Shown here in pieces: positions 55,948 to 64,000 of a DNA stretch of 64,000 bases. The stretch's first letter is position 1, and each line of letters begins with the position of its first letter. The stretch comes from Vibrio algarum. GTDB lineage: Bacteria; Pseudomonadota; Gammaproteobacteria; Enterobacterales; Vibrionaceae. Both the position numbers and the translations under genes were made by a program. The notes under the pieces are model-generated. The model did no database searches, was not told the origin of the DNA, and saw only the letters and a program-made list of their open reading frames with translations. Location of the stretch: NCBI RefSeq assembly GCF_028204155.1, contig NZ_JAQLOI010000001.1, forward strand, positions 124,001 to 188,000, written 5' to 3'.

Positions 55948-57056
55948 TGGAGTATGTAGACGAATTTAGAGATCCTACGCTTGCAAAAGCGATCATCAAA
56001 AACATTAATACCGAATTAGAAGCAATAGCAGAAAACAAAAAACCATTACAAATCATGGAAGTGTGCGGCGGACATACTCATACCTTGTTTAAATTTGGGC
56101 TGATTCAATTAATATCCAAAGATATCGAATTTGTACATGGTCCTGGCTGCCCAGTCTGTGTTCTGCCTAAATCTCGATTGGACCAATGTATTGCCATCGC
56201 CGCAATAGAAGATACTATTTTATGTACCTTTGGCGATGCGATGCGGGTTCCCGGGTCAAACGGTTCTTTATTAGATGCAAGAGCGCGAGGTAGTGATGTC
56301 AGAGTTGTCTACTCACCGATGGATGCGTTACTGCTAGCAGAGAAAAACCCAGACAAGCAAGTCGTGTTCTTCGGTTTAGGCTTCGAAACCACCATGCCCG
56401 CAACCGCCATGACCATACTGCAAGCCCAAAAACGGCAGATTAAAAATTTTAAGCTCTTCTGTCAGCACATTACTTTAATGCCAACATTAGAAGCACTACT
56501 AAACCAAGACGATGTCCGTATAGATGGTTTCTTATTACCTGGTCATCTTTCCATGATTATAGGTACCAAACCTTATCAACCACTTGTCGATACCCACCGT
56601 AAGCCTTCCGTTGTCACAGGGTTTGAACCACTGGATATGTTACAAGCCTTACTGATGTTAGTGACTCAGTTAAAAGAAAAACGGTGCGAAATTGAGAATC
56701 AGTATTCACGAGTCGTCGCCGATAAAGGCAACACCAATGCGCTCGATGCCATGGAACAAGTATTTGAAACCAAAGACACAAGTGAATGGCGTGGGCTAGG
56801 GTTGATAGAGCGATCTGGTATTCGTATCTCTGACGCCTATGCAGAATTTGATGCTGAGCTTTATTTCAAACCAGAAACACATTCGGCTCAAGACCCTGAA
56901 GGCAGTCGTTGTGGCGATATCCTTGCAGGCCGATGTAAACCAACAGATTGCCCTCTATTTGGAAAAGCTTGCATACCTGAAAATGCCATAGGCGCACTAA
57001 TGGTTTCGTCTGAGGGAGCTTGTGCAGCTTATTACAACTATCGTTCAAATCAATAA
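55947..57056 (+). CDS. hypD: HypD, Fe(CN)2CO assembly scaffold
   Basis: HypD holds a [4Fe-4S] cluster and, with HypC, assembles the iron site. The 369-residue protein has CGGHTH near 41-46, GPGCPVC near 66-72 (the Cys pair central to the scaffold), the GFETT motif near 150, and the C-terminal cluster ligands CGDIL, CKPTDCPLFGKAC near 324-348. It starts on the last base of the hypC stop. Confidence 0.97.
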   Translation: MEYVDEFRDPTLAKAIIKNINTELEAIAENKKPLQIMEVCGGHTHTLFKFGLIQLISKDIEFVHGPGCPVCVLPKSRLDQCIAIAAIEDTILCTFGDAMRVPGSNGSLLDARARGSDVRVVYSPMDALLLAEKNPDKQVVFFGLGFETTMPATAMTILQAQKRQIKNFKLFCQHITLMPTLEALLNQDDVRIDGFLLPGHLSMIIGTKPYQPLVDTHRKPSVVTGFEPLDMLQALLMLVTQLKEKRCEIENQYSRVVADKGNTNALDAMEQVFETKDTSEWRGLGLIERSGIRISDAYAEFDAELYFKPETHSAQDPEGSRCGDILAGRCKPTDCPLFGKACIPENAIGALMVSSEGACAAYYNYRSNQ

Positions 57057-57105
57057 ATGAAAGCCGTTGCCAGCCAGCAAAGGATAGCCACGGTAAGGAA
57101 ATACG

Positions 57106-58119
57106 ATGACAGACAGAATTACACTTGCCCATGGAAGTGGTGGCAAGGCGATGCAAAAATTAATAGAAGAGATGTTTATAAAGTACTTTTCTAACGCTAC
57201 GCTCGTTCAGCAAGAAGACCAAGCAAGGCTACCACTATCGCTGTTTAATATTACAGGCGAGACGCTTGCTTATTCAACAGACTCATTTGTTGTCGACCCA
57301 ATCTTCTTTCCAGGAGGAGATATTGGCAAACTGGCCGTTTATGGCACCGCCAATGATGTGGCGATGAGTGGTGCGAAACCACTTTTTCTATCTAGCGCCT
57401 TTATTTTGGAAGAAGGGCTATTGCTTTCCGACTTAGAAAAAATAGTCGCGTCAATGGCAAAGGCCGCTTCAGAGGCCGACATTAAAATCGTTACTGGTGA
57501 TACAAAAGTGGTTCCTAAGGGAGCAGCGGACAAACTGTTTATTAACACCAGCGGTCTAGGCGCTATTCCAACGCAGATACACTGGGGTGCAGACAAGATT
57601 CAAGCGGGAGATAAGATCATCGTTTCAGGCACATTAGGAGACCATGGAGCAACGATATTAAACTTGCGAGAAGACCTAGGTTTAGAAGGACAGTTAACCA
57701 GTGATTGTCAGCACCTTTATCCTCTTGTTGAAGCCCTACTTCCTATTAGTGGCGTGCGCTGCTTAAGGGATGCTACCCGTGGTGGCGTTAACGCGGTAAT
57801 GCACGAATTTATGTCGAGTTCCGGTTGCGGTTTTGAACTTGATGAAGATGCCCTTCCGTTAACGCCAGCAGTCCGAGGAATTTGTGAATTACTTGGATTA
57901 GACGCAATTAATTTTGCAAATGAAGGGAAACTAGTCGCCATCGTCGCCGAGCAAGACGCAGAGCAAGCACTTCAAGCAATGAAACAGACTGCCGGAGGCA
58001 AAGAAGCCGCAATTATTGGTTACGCTAACACCGCCAATCAAATTACCATTAAAAACCCTTTCGGTGGTAGCCGCTGGCTTGACTTGCCCAACAGCGAACC
58101 AATGCCACGAATTTGTTGA
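57106..58119 (+). CDS. hypE: HypE, carbamoyl dehydratase
   Basis: HypE dehydrates the carbamoyl group on its C-terminal Cys to form thiocyanate, the source of CN. The 337-residue protein belongs to the PurM/SelD fold: LAHGSGGKAM near 5-14, ATP-binding STDSFVVDP near 57-65, and the C-terminal PRIC in which the last Cys is the acceptor. Gap of 49 bases from hypD and 7 bases to hypF. Confidence 0.96.
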   Translation: MTDRITLAHGSGGKAMQKLIEEMFIKYFSNATLVQQEDQARLPLSLFNITGETLAYSTDSFVVDPIFFPGGDIGKLAVYGTANDVAMSGAKPLFLSSAFILEEGLLLSDLEKIVASMAKAASEADIKIVTGDTKVVPKGAADKLFINTSGLGAIPTQIHWGADKIQAGDKIIVSGTLGDHGATILNLREDLGLEGQLTSDCQHLYPLVEALLPISGVRCLRDATRGGVNAVMHEFMSSSGCGFELDEDALPLTPAVRGICELLGLDAINFANEGKLVAIVAEQDAEQALQAMKQTAGGKEAAIIGYANTANQITIKNPFGGSRWLDLPNSEPMPRIC

Positions 58120-58126
58120 GGAATAT

Positions 58127-60391
58127 ATGAACGGTATCGAGCTTAGAGTAAAAGGCAAAGTACAGGGGGTCGGCTTTAGACCCTTTGTGTGGCAACTCGC
58201 TCACCGTTTAAGGTTAAAGGGAGAGGTATTGAATGATGGACAAGGCGTACTCATCTGCTTTGCCAAACATGGCAATATCAATGTGTTTAAACAACAATTA
58301 GTTAGTGAACTACCACCACTTGCACATATAGACGAATTAAAAATCCGAGATATCCACTGGGATACTCTGCCTGATGGTTTTTCAATTATTAAGTCAAAGG
58401 CCACCAACATAGATACCCAAGTAGTTCCAGACGCAGCGACCTGCCCAGAGTGCTTAGATGAACTGCTTAACAACCGGGATCGTCGCTATCATTATCCGTT
58501 TATCAACTGCACTCATTGCGGGCCTCGTTTTACCATTATTAAGCAATTGCCCTACGATAGGCCAAAAACGGTAATGGCTGACTTTCCAATGTGTCAAAAT
58601 TGCAGTAAAGAATACCAAAGCCCCGCTGATAGGCGCTATCACGCTCAGCCGGTGGCATGCCCACACTGCGGACCTTTAGCTCAAGCGGTACTCCCAGACG
58701 GTACAATAAGCTCTGAAAACTGGTTCGATATTGCAATCACCGCCTTGGCTCAAGGAAAAATTATCGCCATTAAATCCGTTGGTGGATTCCATTTAGCTTG
58801 TGACGCCACTAATACGAAAGCGATTCAAACTCTGCGAGATCGAAAGCACCGCCAACACAAACCATTCGCCATAATGGTCAGTAACTCAAAAACCGTTCAC
58901 AGCCTTGCCAAAATGAACGAATATGAGGAAAAAACACTAGAAAGCAGTGCCGCTCCTATTGTGCTACTCAAACGTAAAAGACCATACAGCTTAGCGGACA
59001 ACGTAGCACCTCATCTCAATGAGATAGGGATTATGTTGCCTTCTAATCCAGTCCAGCACATGATATCCAACCACTTCAAAAATCCTGTAGTGATGACTTC
59101 GGGCAATTGTACTGGTCTTCCTCCTACGTTAGAAAACGCTCAAGCAATGCAAGAGCTTAAAGGCATTGCAGACCTTTTTATTCTACACAACCGAAGCATC
59201 GTTCAACGTTGTGATGACTCATTAGTTAGAGTTGATAAAAACGGCCAACAAGAGACCTTACGTCGATCTCGTGGGTTTGTACCAGACGCAATAACATTGC
59301 CAAACGGCTTTCCTCTTGCAGATGGTTATCTCGCTTATGGTGGCGACTTGAAAAGCGCTTTTGCGATAGGAAAGAGTAATCAGATCATAGTAGGCCAATA
59401 CCTTGGTGACCTCGCTAATATAGAAACTCAAACCCAATACAAAAAGGCAATTGCACACTTTACCGCGCTATATGAAATTAAAACGATTCATCACATTGCC
59501 GACTTGCATCCGGGTTATTTCAGCCATCAATTCGCCCAATCTCAACAAGGAAGTCCTATTTTTGTCCAACACCACCACGCCCATGTCGCAAGTTGTTTAG
59601 TCGAGAACCAATGGACTCCCGACAGCGGAAAAGTGCTTGCGTTAACGATGGACGGTATCGGTTTTGGTGGTGATGGCACAATGTGGGGGGCAGAGTTACT
59701 AATTGCAGACTATAAAAACTATCAACGCATCGGCGGTATTCCCGCAATTGACTTAGTAGGTGGTGACAAAGCGGCTAAAGAACCATGGCGTTCACTGTAT
59801 GCACATTTAAAGGCGTTCTACCCACAAATAAACGGCAATTTAATCTCTGATGTGTTTAAGAGAAAGCCGATATCACTACTAGAAAGATCAATGGAAAAAG
59901 GAATTAACTGCCATAGTATTCGATCAGCAGGACGATTATTTGACGCTGTTGCCGCTTCTCTTGGCATCGCTTTCGATAGCAGCGAATATGAAGGCTTACC
60001 CGCCTGCCAACTGGAAGCTCTAGCTCAAAACTGCTCAACACAAGCCAATATAACGCCTATCGAAATTGCCCAACATCACTTGGAATTGGATCTAACCACT
60101 TTCTGGAAGCCATTTTTGGAATACGAGGGTAGCCGTGAAGAAAAAGCATATCTATTCCACCTATCTTTAGCGAGCGCATTGGCAAAAATAGTAACTATAG
60201 CGCAACAACAGCATAAAGATATCAACCACTTAGTGCTTACTGGTGGCGTATTCCATAATGCGCTTTTAACTCAACTTTTAAAAAAAGCCCTAAACGACAA
60301 AATAACCCTTTTACTACACACGAAATTTTCATGTGGTGATGGCGGATTGGCATTAGGTCAAATGGCTATCGCTTTAATGAAAGAAAAATAA
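58127..60391 (+). CDS. hypF: HypF, carbamoyltransferase
   Basis: HypF transfers carbamoyl from carbamoyl phosphate to HypE. Start 58127 (MNGIELRVKGKVQGVGFRPF) has GAGGAA upstream and gives 754 residues, the family size; an ATG at 58016 inside hypE is rejected. Domain order: acylphosphatase (about 5-92), two zinc fingers (CPECLDEL...CTHCGPR near 108-134, CQNC...CPHCGP near 158-185), YrdC-like (about 200-385), and Kae1-like with VQHHHAHVASC near 475-487 and TGGVFHNALL near 711. Confidence 0.96.
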   Translation: MNGIELRVKGKVQGVGFRPFVWQLAHRLRLKGEVLNDGQGVLICFAKHGNINVFKQQLVSELPPLAHIDELKIRDIHWDTLPDGFSIIKSKATNIDTQVVPDAATCPECLDELLNNRDRRYHYPFINCTHCGPRFTIIKQLPYDRPKTVMADFPMCQNCSKEYQSPADRRYHAQPVACPHCGPLAQAVLPDGTISSENWFDIAITALAQGKIIAIKSVGGFHLACDATNTKAIQTLRDRKHRQHKPFAIMVSNSKTVHSLAKMNEYEEKTLESSAAPIVLLKRKRPYSLADNVAPHLNEIGIMLPSNPVQHMISNHFKNPVVMTSGNCTGLPPTLENAQAMQELKGIADLFILHNRSIVQRCDDSLVRVDKNGQQETLRRSRGFVPDAITLPNGFPLADGYLAYGGDLKSAFAIGKSNQIIVGQYLGDLANIETQTQYKKAIAHFTALYEIKTIHHIADLHPGYFSHQFAQSQQGSPIFVQHHHAHVASCLVENQWTPDSGKVLALTMDGIGFGGDGTMWGAELLIADYKNYQRIGGIPAIDLVGGDKAAKEPWRSLYAHLKAFYPQINGNLISDVFKRKPISLLERSMEKGINCHSIRSAGRLFDAVAASLGIAFDSSEYEGLPACQLEALAQNCSTQANITPIEIAQHHLELDLTTFWKPFLEYEGSREEKAYLFHLSLASALAKIVTIAQQQHKDINHLVLTGGVFHNALLTQLLKKALNDKITLLLHTKFSCGDGGLALGQMAIALMKEK

Positions 60392-60435
60392 ACTGTTTCT
60401 ATCGTACATAGAATAAATAAAAACAAGGACAAAAA

Positions 60436-60633
60436 ATGAAAACTTTATTACCTGCACTACTTCTTTTCCCAAATATTGTAATGGCACACACAGGCAATGC
60501 ACACTCTCACCCAGAAGAACTCACTGGGGGAATCATTCTGTTGGTTGCCGCCGCAGGTGCTTACTATCTCTGGAAAAAAACAAATAACGAGGCATCAAAC
60601 GGGAACGAGAGAAAACGTAAGTATTGGATCTAG
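60436..60633 (+). CDS. Small His-containing membrane protein, unknown
   Basis: A 65-residue protein with a likely cleavable signal peptide (about 1-17, ending NIVMA). It has a short periplasmic stretch HTGNAHSHPEELTGG with four His and two acidic residues, then one transmembrane helix (GIILLVAAAGAYYLWK, about 32-47) and a basic cytoplasmic tail. It starts 44 bases after hypF with AAGGAC upstream and is the last gene of the hydrogenase run. I do not recognise the family. The His cluster suggests metal contact, perhaps nickel; some HupE proteins begin with a similar AHTG motif but are far longer. Confidence 0.7.
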   Translation: MKTLLPALLLFPNIVMAHTGNAHSHPEELTGGIILLVAAAGAYYLWKKTNNEASNGNERKRKYWI

Positions 60634-60708
60634 AGCGATCTATTTTTTGCTACTTGTTAGCACTTCAATACCTAAGATTTAAGTAGGCAAAATAAGACGC
60701 TCTAGATT
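60628..60708. other. Long imperfect stem-loop between convergent genes
   Basis: ATCTAGAGCG (60628-60637) and CGCTCTAGAT (60699-60708) are exact 10-bp inverted repeats. A second nested stem follows: TATTTT...GC-TACTT (60640-60655) against AAGTAG-GCAAAATA (60680-60694). The left arm overlaps the stop codon of the 65-residue gene. It may act as a bidirectional terminator for that gene and oxyR, or be the footprint of a small palindromic element. Confidence 0.65.
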
Positions 60709-60714
60709 TCACAC

Positions 60715-61599
60715 TTACCCCAAGTAACTCGAAATAGACTTCGCCAGCTCCTCGAACCTGCTGCGCAATGGCGAACCGGGACGATAGGCGAGTACTATTT
60801 GACGCGACGGGACAGGATCTATCGCTCTTAAATATCGAACACCATCTTGAAGTTTGTTATCTGGTACAGACAGCTCTGGCAACAATGTGATACCTCCACC
60901 AGCCGCAACCATGTTTCGAAGGGTTTCTAAACTCGTCGCTTTAAAACGTTCATCATCTTTCGCGCCAGCAGCAAAACAAAAACCTAACGCTTGGTCTCTC
61001 AAACAGTGCCCATCACCTAATGACAATACGGTACGACCATTAAGTTTTTGCATATCGAGTTCTTCTTTATCTGCCCATTCATGTCCACAAGGAACGGCGA
61101 CATAAAGAGGTTCGTCATAGAGATCCAACTCTTTAAACGGTTCCGTTTCTGCAACAGAAGCTAAGACCAAACAATCTAACTGCCCTTCTTCTAATTGACG
61201 CACTAACTGATGTGTTTGAGCCTCATGTAAGTAAAGCTCTAAACCGGGGAACTCATCTTTTAATTTAGGCACAATTTTGGGCATTAAATAAGGACCAACG
61301 GTAGGAATAAAACCAATGTGCAGTGGCCCACTCATCTCGTTCCCCTGCAAACTTGCCATATCGACAAAGGTTTTCACTTCGCTGATAATTTTTTTAGCCT
61401 GATCAACCAATTGCAAACCAGATTCAGTAAATAAAACCCGACGACTGCTTCTTTCTAGTAGAGTGGTTCCCAACTCGTCTTCTAATTTACGAATTTGCCC
61501 ACTAAGCGTCGGTTGGCTCACAAAACAAGCTTCTGCCGCTTTACGAAAATGTTTATGTTCAGCTAAAGCTACAAGGTACTCAAAGTCTCGAATGTTCAT
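60715..61599 (-). CDS. oxyR: OxyR, H2O2-sensing LysR-type regulator
   Basis: OxyR activates peroxide defence genes when a disulfide forms between two Cys. Using the ATG at 61599 (MNIRDFEYLVALAEHKHF), Cys199 and Cys208 lie in GDGHCLRDQALGFC, exactly the positions in E. coli OxyR, which decides the start over the ATG one codon upstream. The N-terminal helix-turn-helix (RKAAEACFVSQPTLSGQIRKLE region, 19-40) and the TSLETLRNMVAAGGGITLLP core are intact. It is divergent from the peroxiredoxin gene. Confidence 0.97.
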   Translation of the reverse strand: MNIRDFEYLVALAEHKHFRKAAEACFVSQPTLSGQIRKLEDELGTTLLERSSRRVLFTESGLQLVDQAKKIISEVKTFVDMASLQGNEMSGPLHIGFIPTVGPYLMPKIVPKLKDEFPGLELYLHEAQTHQLVRQLEEGQLDCLVLASVAETEPFKELDLYDEPLYVAVPCGHEWADKEELDMQKLNGRTVLSLGDGHCLRDQALGFCFAAGAKDDERFKATSLETLRNMVAAGGGITLLPELSVPDNKLQDGVRYLRAIDPVPSRQIVLAYRPGSPLRSRFEELAKSISSYLG

Positions 61600-61602
61600 C
61601 AT

Positions 61603-61770
61603 TCACCTAACATAGAAAATAACTATTGTTAATATAATATCAAATGATTATAACTATCAAATTAAATATCTGATAATAATTCTAACGAAACGGAAATTTC
61701 TCCGCTTAGCAAAAAATAATTCAGTCAAATATGGCTTTAAACTCAATATTAAAATTCAAGGAACATCATA
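61603..61770. promoter_or_regulatory. oxyR-peroxiredoxin divergent promoter region
   Basis: 168 AT-rich bases between two divergent genes. An OxyR operator is expected from the arrangement, and short AT-rich ATAAC/CTATC elements occur near 61620 and 61650, but I could not fit a full ATAG-N7-CTAT tetrad. A GGAA ribosome-binding site precedes the peroxiredoxin ATG. Confidence 0.45.
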
Positions 61771-62499
61771 ATGCTAACTTCTAAAGAAGGCCAAAACGTA
61801 CCACAAGTTACTTTCCCTGCTCGTCAAGGTGACGCTTGGATTAACATAACGACAGATGAGCTTTTCAAAGACAAAACCGTGATTGTATTCAGCCTCCCGG
61901 GTGCATTTACTCCAACGTGCTCTTCAAGCCATCTGCCGCGTTATAACGAATTGTACACAGTATTTAAAGATCACGGTGTTGATAATATTCTGTGTGTTTC
62001 CGTAAACGATACATTTGTTATGAATGCATGGAAAGATGACCAAGAAGCAGACAACATTACTTTCATTCCAGATGGTAACGGTGACTTCACTGACGGCATG
62101 GGTATGTTGGTCGACAAAAGCGAGATTGGATTTGGCAAGCGTTCATGGCGTTACAGTATGCTAGTAAAGAATGGTGTTGTGGAAAAAATGTTCATCGAGC
62201 CAAATGAACCAGGCGACCCGTTTAAAGTTTCTGACGCCGATACAATGCTGAAGTACGTTGCTCCTGAGTACAAAACCCAAGAATCTATCACTGTATTTAC
62301 TAAGCCTGGCTGCCCATTCTGTTCGAAAGCAAAGCAAAACCTAAAAGAAAAAGGCCTTCAATTTGAAGAGGTTGTACTTGGTAAAGATGCCACTACCGTT
62401 ACATTACGTGCAATTACAGGCCAGACTTCTGTGCCTCAAGTATACATTGGTGGTAAGCACATTGGTGGAAGTGAAGACCTAGAAGCCTATTTGGGTTAA
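61771..62499 (+). CDS. Peroxiredoxin-5/glutaredoxin fusion
   Basis: This hybrid enzyme reduces H2O2 and organic peroxides with glutathione. The N-terminal Prx5-type domain (about 1-165) has the peroxidatic Cys50 in FTPTCSSSHLPRY. The C-terminal glutaredoxin domain (about 170-242) has the CPFC active site in TKPGCPFCSKAK and TSVPQVYIGGKHIGG for glutathione binding. The domains are fused as in Haemophilus and Vibrio PrxA/PGdx. It is divergent from oxyR, its likely activator. Length 242 residues. Confidence 0.96.
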   Translation: MLTSKEGQNVPQVTFPARQGDAWINITTDELFKDKTVIVFSLPGAFTPTCSSSHLPRYNELYTVFKDHGVDNILCVSVNDTFVMNAWKDDQEADNITFIPDGNGDFTDGMGMLVDKSEIGFGKRSWRYSMLVKNGVVEKMFIEPNEPGDPFKVSDADTMLKYVAPEYKTQESITVFTKPGCPFCSKAKQNLKEKGLQFEEVVLGKDATTVTLRAITGQTSVPQVYIGGKHIGGSEDLEAYLG

Positions 62500-62512
62500 T
62501 CCACTAACGAGA

Positions 62513-62577
62513 GCGAGGCGGACGCCTCGCCCCTTAACCTCTAACCTCACACTCTCACACTCTCGCACTCTCGCACC
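62513..62577. repeat. Hairpin and CACTCTCGC microrepeats between the Prx-Grx and MATE genes
   Basis: GCGAGGC (62513-62519), loop GGAC, GCCTCGC (62524-62530) forms a 7-bp GC-rich hairpin about 14 bases after the Prx-Grx stop, but no T-run follows. Next (about 62547-62577) comes a short 9-base microrepeat of the CACACTCT/GCACTCTC type. The hairpin may slow or end transcription; the repeat has no known role. Confidence 0.6.
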
Positions 62578-62628
62578 CAGCAGTAAAAACAGGTATTCTA
62601 GCTATCCAATTCCCTTTATGAATAGCGC

Positions 62629-63978
62629 ATGCAAGATAAGCACGGTCTATTAACCGCACCGATATCTCAAGTTCTTCGAAACATGACCGTACCAATGGTG
62701 TTCGGTATGGTCGCGATCTTGATGTTTAACGTTGTTGATACCTTTTTTATCTCACTACTTGGTACAGATGCGCTCGCGGCAATCAGCTTTACTTTTCCTG
62801 TCACTTTCGGGGTGAATTGTATAACGATGGGAATAGGAATAGGCATCTCAACAAACATTGCGAGATTGTTAGGACAGGGCGAAAACAAACATGCTGCCCA
62901 CTTTACCTCTCACGGTTTACTACTGGCTATTTTACTTATTTCAGTTGCCTCTCTCTTCGGTTTATTTACCATCGATCCACTATTTGGCTTTTTAGGTGCT
63001 GAAGATAAACTCATTCCGCTAATCAAAGACTACATGTTGATTTGGTATGTCACGATACCTCTTCTTGTTATCCCAATGGCGGGAAACAGTGCAATTAGAG
63101 CTACAGGGGATACCAAAACCCCCGCCAAAATTATGATTCTTGCTGGTGCCATCAACGGAATTTTAGACCCACTTTTAATCTTTGGTTATGGGCCTTTTCC
63201 TGAATTAGGTATTCAAGGTGCGGCAATCGCTAGCGGCATCAGTTGGTTTGGTGCTTTGATCTGTTCACTCTACCTCCTGATAAAACGAGAAAAGCTGCTC
63301 AGCTTCCCCAATTTTTCTTATATCGTGACCGACTGGAAACAGGTATTAAAAATAGGCACCCCTGCTGGCATATCGACTGCGATGACACCTATTTCTGGTG
63401 CTATTCTTATGATGTTATTGGCTTCCCACGGTACTGCTGCTGTTGCCGCTTATGGGGCTGCGCAACGTATTGAATCATTACTACTTTTAGTGGTCATGTC
63501 TTTAACCTCTGCTCTTACCCCTTTTATGGCGCAAAATTTAGGAGCAGAAAATCATGAACGCAGCTTCAAAGCTATGTTTCTGTCCATGCGCTTTTCAATC
63601 GTTTTCCAACTCATTATCTTTGTCATGATGGTGCCATTAAGCATTCCAATTTCTGCTCTGTTCGGTAGAGAAGAAGCCGTTAGCGATCTCATTTGGCTTT
63701 ATCTTATCATTGTGCCTTTTAGCTACGGATTCCAAGGCATCATTATGCTGTTAGTCAGCGGATTAAACGCCATGCATCAACCTCTTCAGGCCTTTTACTG
63801 GAGCTTTATGAGGTTATTTGTGTTTACCCTTCCAGCCGCTTGGATAGGAAGTTATTTATATGACATTCAAGGGCTGTTTGTTGGAATAGCATTAGGAAAT
63901 ATTGTTGGGGGGATATTCGGGTATTTTTATGCGCTGAGATTACGACGTGAAGTGTTGACTTTGAATCTTGAGTCTTGA
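62629..63978 (+). CDS. MATE-family multidrug/Na+ antiporter
   Basis: The 449-residue protein has about 12 transmembrane helices in two MatE repeats: N-terminal MTVPMVFGMVAILMFNVVDTF near 19-39 and C-terminal GTPAGISTAMTPISGAIL near 241-258. It is of the DinF/VcmN type of MATE exporters, which use Na+ or H+ to expel organic cations. Substrate is unknown. The last six codons (LNLES and stop) are read from a heptamer-type repeat TTGAATC-TTGAGTC. Confidence 0.88.
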   Translation: MQDKHGLLTAPISQVLRNMTVPMVFGMVAILMFNVVDTFFISLLGTDALAAISFTFPVTFGVNCITMGIGIGISTNIARLLGQGENKHAAHFTSHGLLLAILLISVASLFGLFTIDPLFGFLGAEDKLIPLIKDYMLIWYVTIPLLVIPMAGNSAIRATGDTKTPAKIMILAGAINGILDPLLIFGYGPFPELGIQGAAIASGISWFGALICSLYLLIKREKLLSFPNFSYIVTDWKQVLKIGTPAGISTAMTPISGAILMMLLASHGTAAVAAYGAAQRIESLLLLVVMSLTSALTPFMAQNLGAENHERSFKAMFLSMRFSIVFQLIIFVMMVPLSIPISALFGREEAVSDLIWLYLIIVPFSYGFQGIIMLLVSGLNAMHQPLQAFYWSFMRLFVFTLPAAWIGSYLYDIQGLFVGIALGNIVGGIFGYFYALRLRREVLTLNLES

Positions 63979-63990
63979 GTTTTGAATCTA
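63958..63990. repeat. Degenerate heptamer repeats, same family as 24571-24820
   Basis: TTTGAATC-TTGAGTC-TTGAGTT-TTGAATC contains four or so degenerate units of the TTGAGTC heptamer. The MATE stop codon lies within it and it may continue beyond the window. Confidence 0.75.
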
Positions 63991-64000
63991 GAATTGTTCA

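Noticed and set aside
46597..60391. Composite transposon or integrative element carrying the hydrogenase genes
   Set aside because: I found no transposase, integrase, direct repeats or attachment-site duplication at either edge.
61603..61770. Defined OxyR operator
   Set aside because: The region should contain one, but no four-element ATAG-N7-CTAT pattern could be fitted by eye, so I do not place a site.

Overview
The window is chromosomal DNA of a gammaproteobacterium, almost certainly a Vibrionaceae member (Vibrio or close relative). The reasons are a low-40s GC appearance, gene orders known from Vibrio cholerae chromosome I (pilMNO-pilQ-aroK-aroB-damX-dam-rpe-gph-trpS, xds next to pabA-argD-astA-astD, mrcA divergent from pilM, oxyR divergent from a peroxiredoxin-glutaredoxin fusion), and proteins that read as Vibrio orthologues throughout. 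I see no prophage, insertion sequence or CRISPR array.

Layout. 1-8866 (minus): hflC (cut by the window edge), hflK, hflX, hfq, miaA, mutL, amiB, tsaE. 9129-10271 (plus): queG. 10842-11678 (minus): six tRNA genes, initiator Met and Gly alternating three times, behind one strong promoter. 11919-14573: orn, then divergent rsgA and psd. 14882-17333: an SLC13 dicarboxylate transporter and a DMT transporter. 17345-23612: epmA, frdABCD, efp, epmB, joining fumarate respiration with the EF-P lysylation pathway. 23755-28732 (minus): DUF1338 protein, astD, astA and argD/astC for arginine catabolism, interrupted by a 250-bp heptanucleotide tandem array. 29106-39688 (minus): pabA, xds extracellular nuclease, trpS, gph, rpe, dam, damX, aroB, aroK. 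39937-43379 (minus): a reduced type IV pilus assembly set pilMNO-pilQ with no separate pilP. 43520-46105 (plus): mrcA (PBP1A).

The accessory region is 46597-60633 (plus), a 14-kb uptake [NiFe]-hydrogenase locus: hybO-A-B-C structural genes, hybD protease, a HupF-like HypC paralogue, hybE, a HupK-like degenerate large-subunit homologue, hypA-B-C-D-E-F, and a small His-containing membrane protein of unknown function. A perfect-consensus FNR box lies upstream, placed as in a class II FNR-activated promoter. The likely physiology is anaerobic H2 oxidation feeding quinone through HybA/HybB, with fumarate reductase (also with an FNR/CRP-like site in this window) as a plausible electron sink. From memory, V. 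cholerae has oxyR directly after mrcA, so this locus looks inserted at that junction. 60715-63978 holds oxyR, the peroxiredoxin-glutaredoxin fusion and a MATE exporter.

A caution for any reader: seven conserved genes (rsgA, the DMT transporter, astA, xds, dam, aroB, hypB) are each broken by exactly one missing base inside or beside a mononucleotide run. In each case adding one base restores a normal full-length protein. That uniform pattern is best explained by homopolymer undercalling in the sequence, not biology. I annotate these as single genes with a frameshift.
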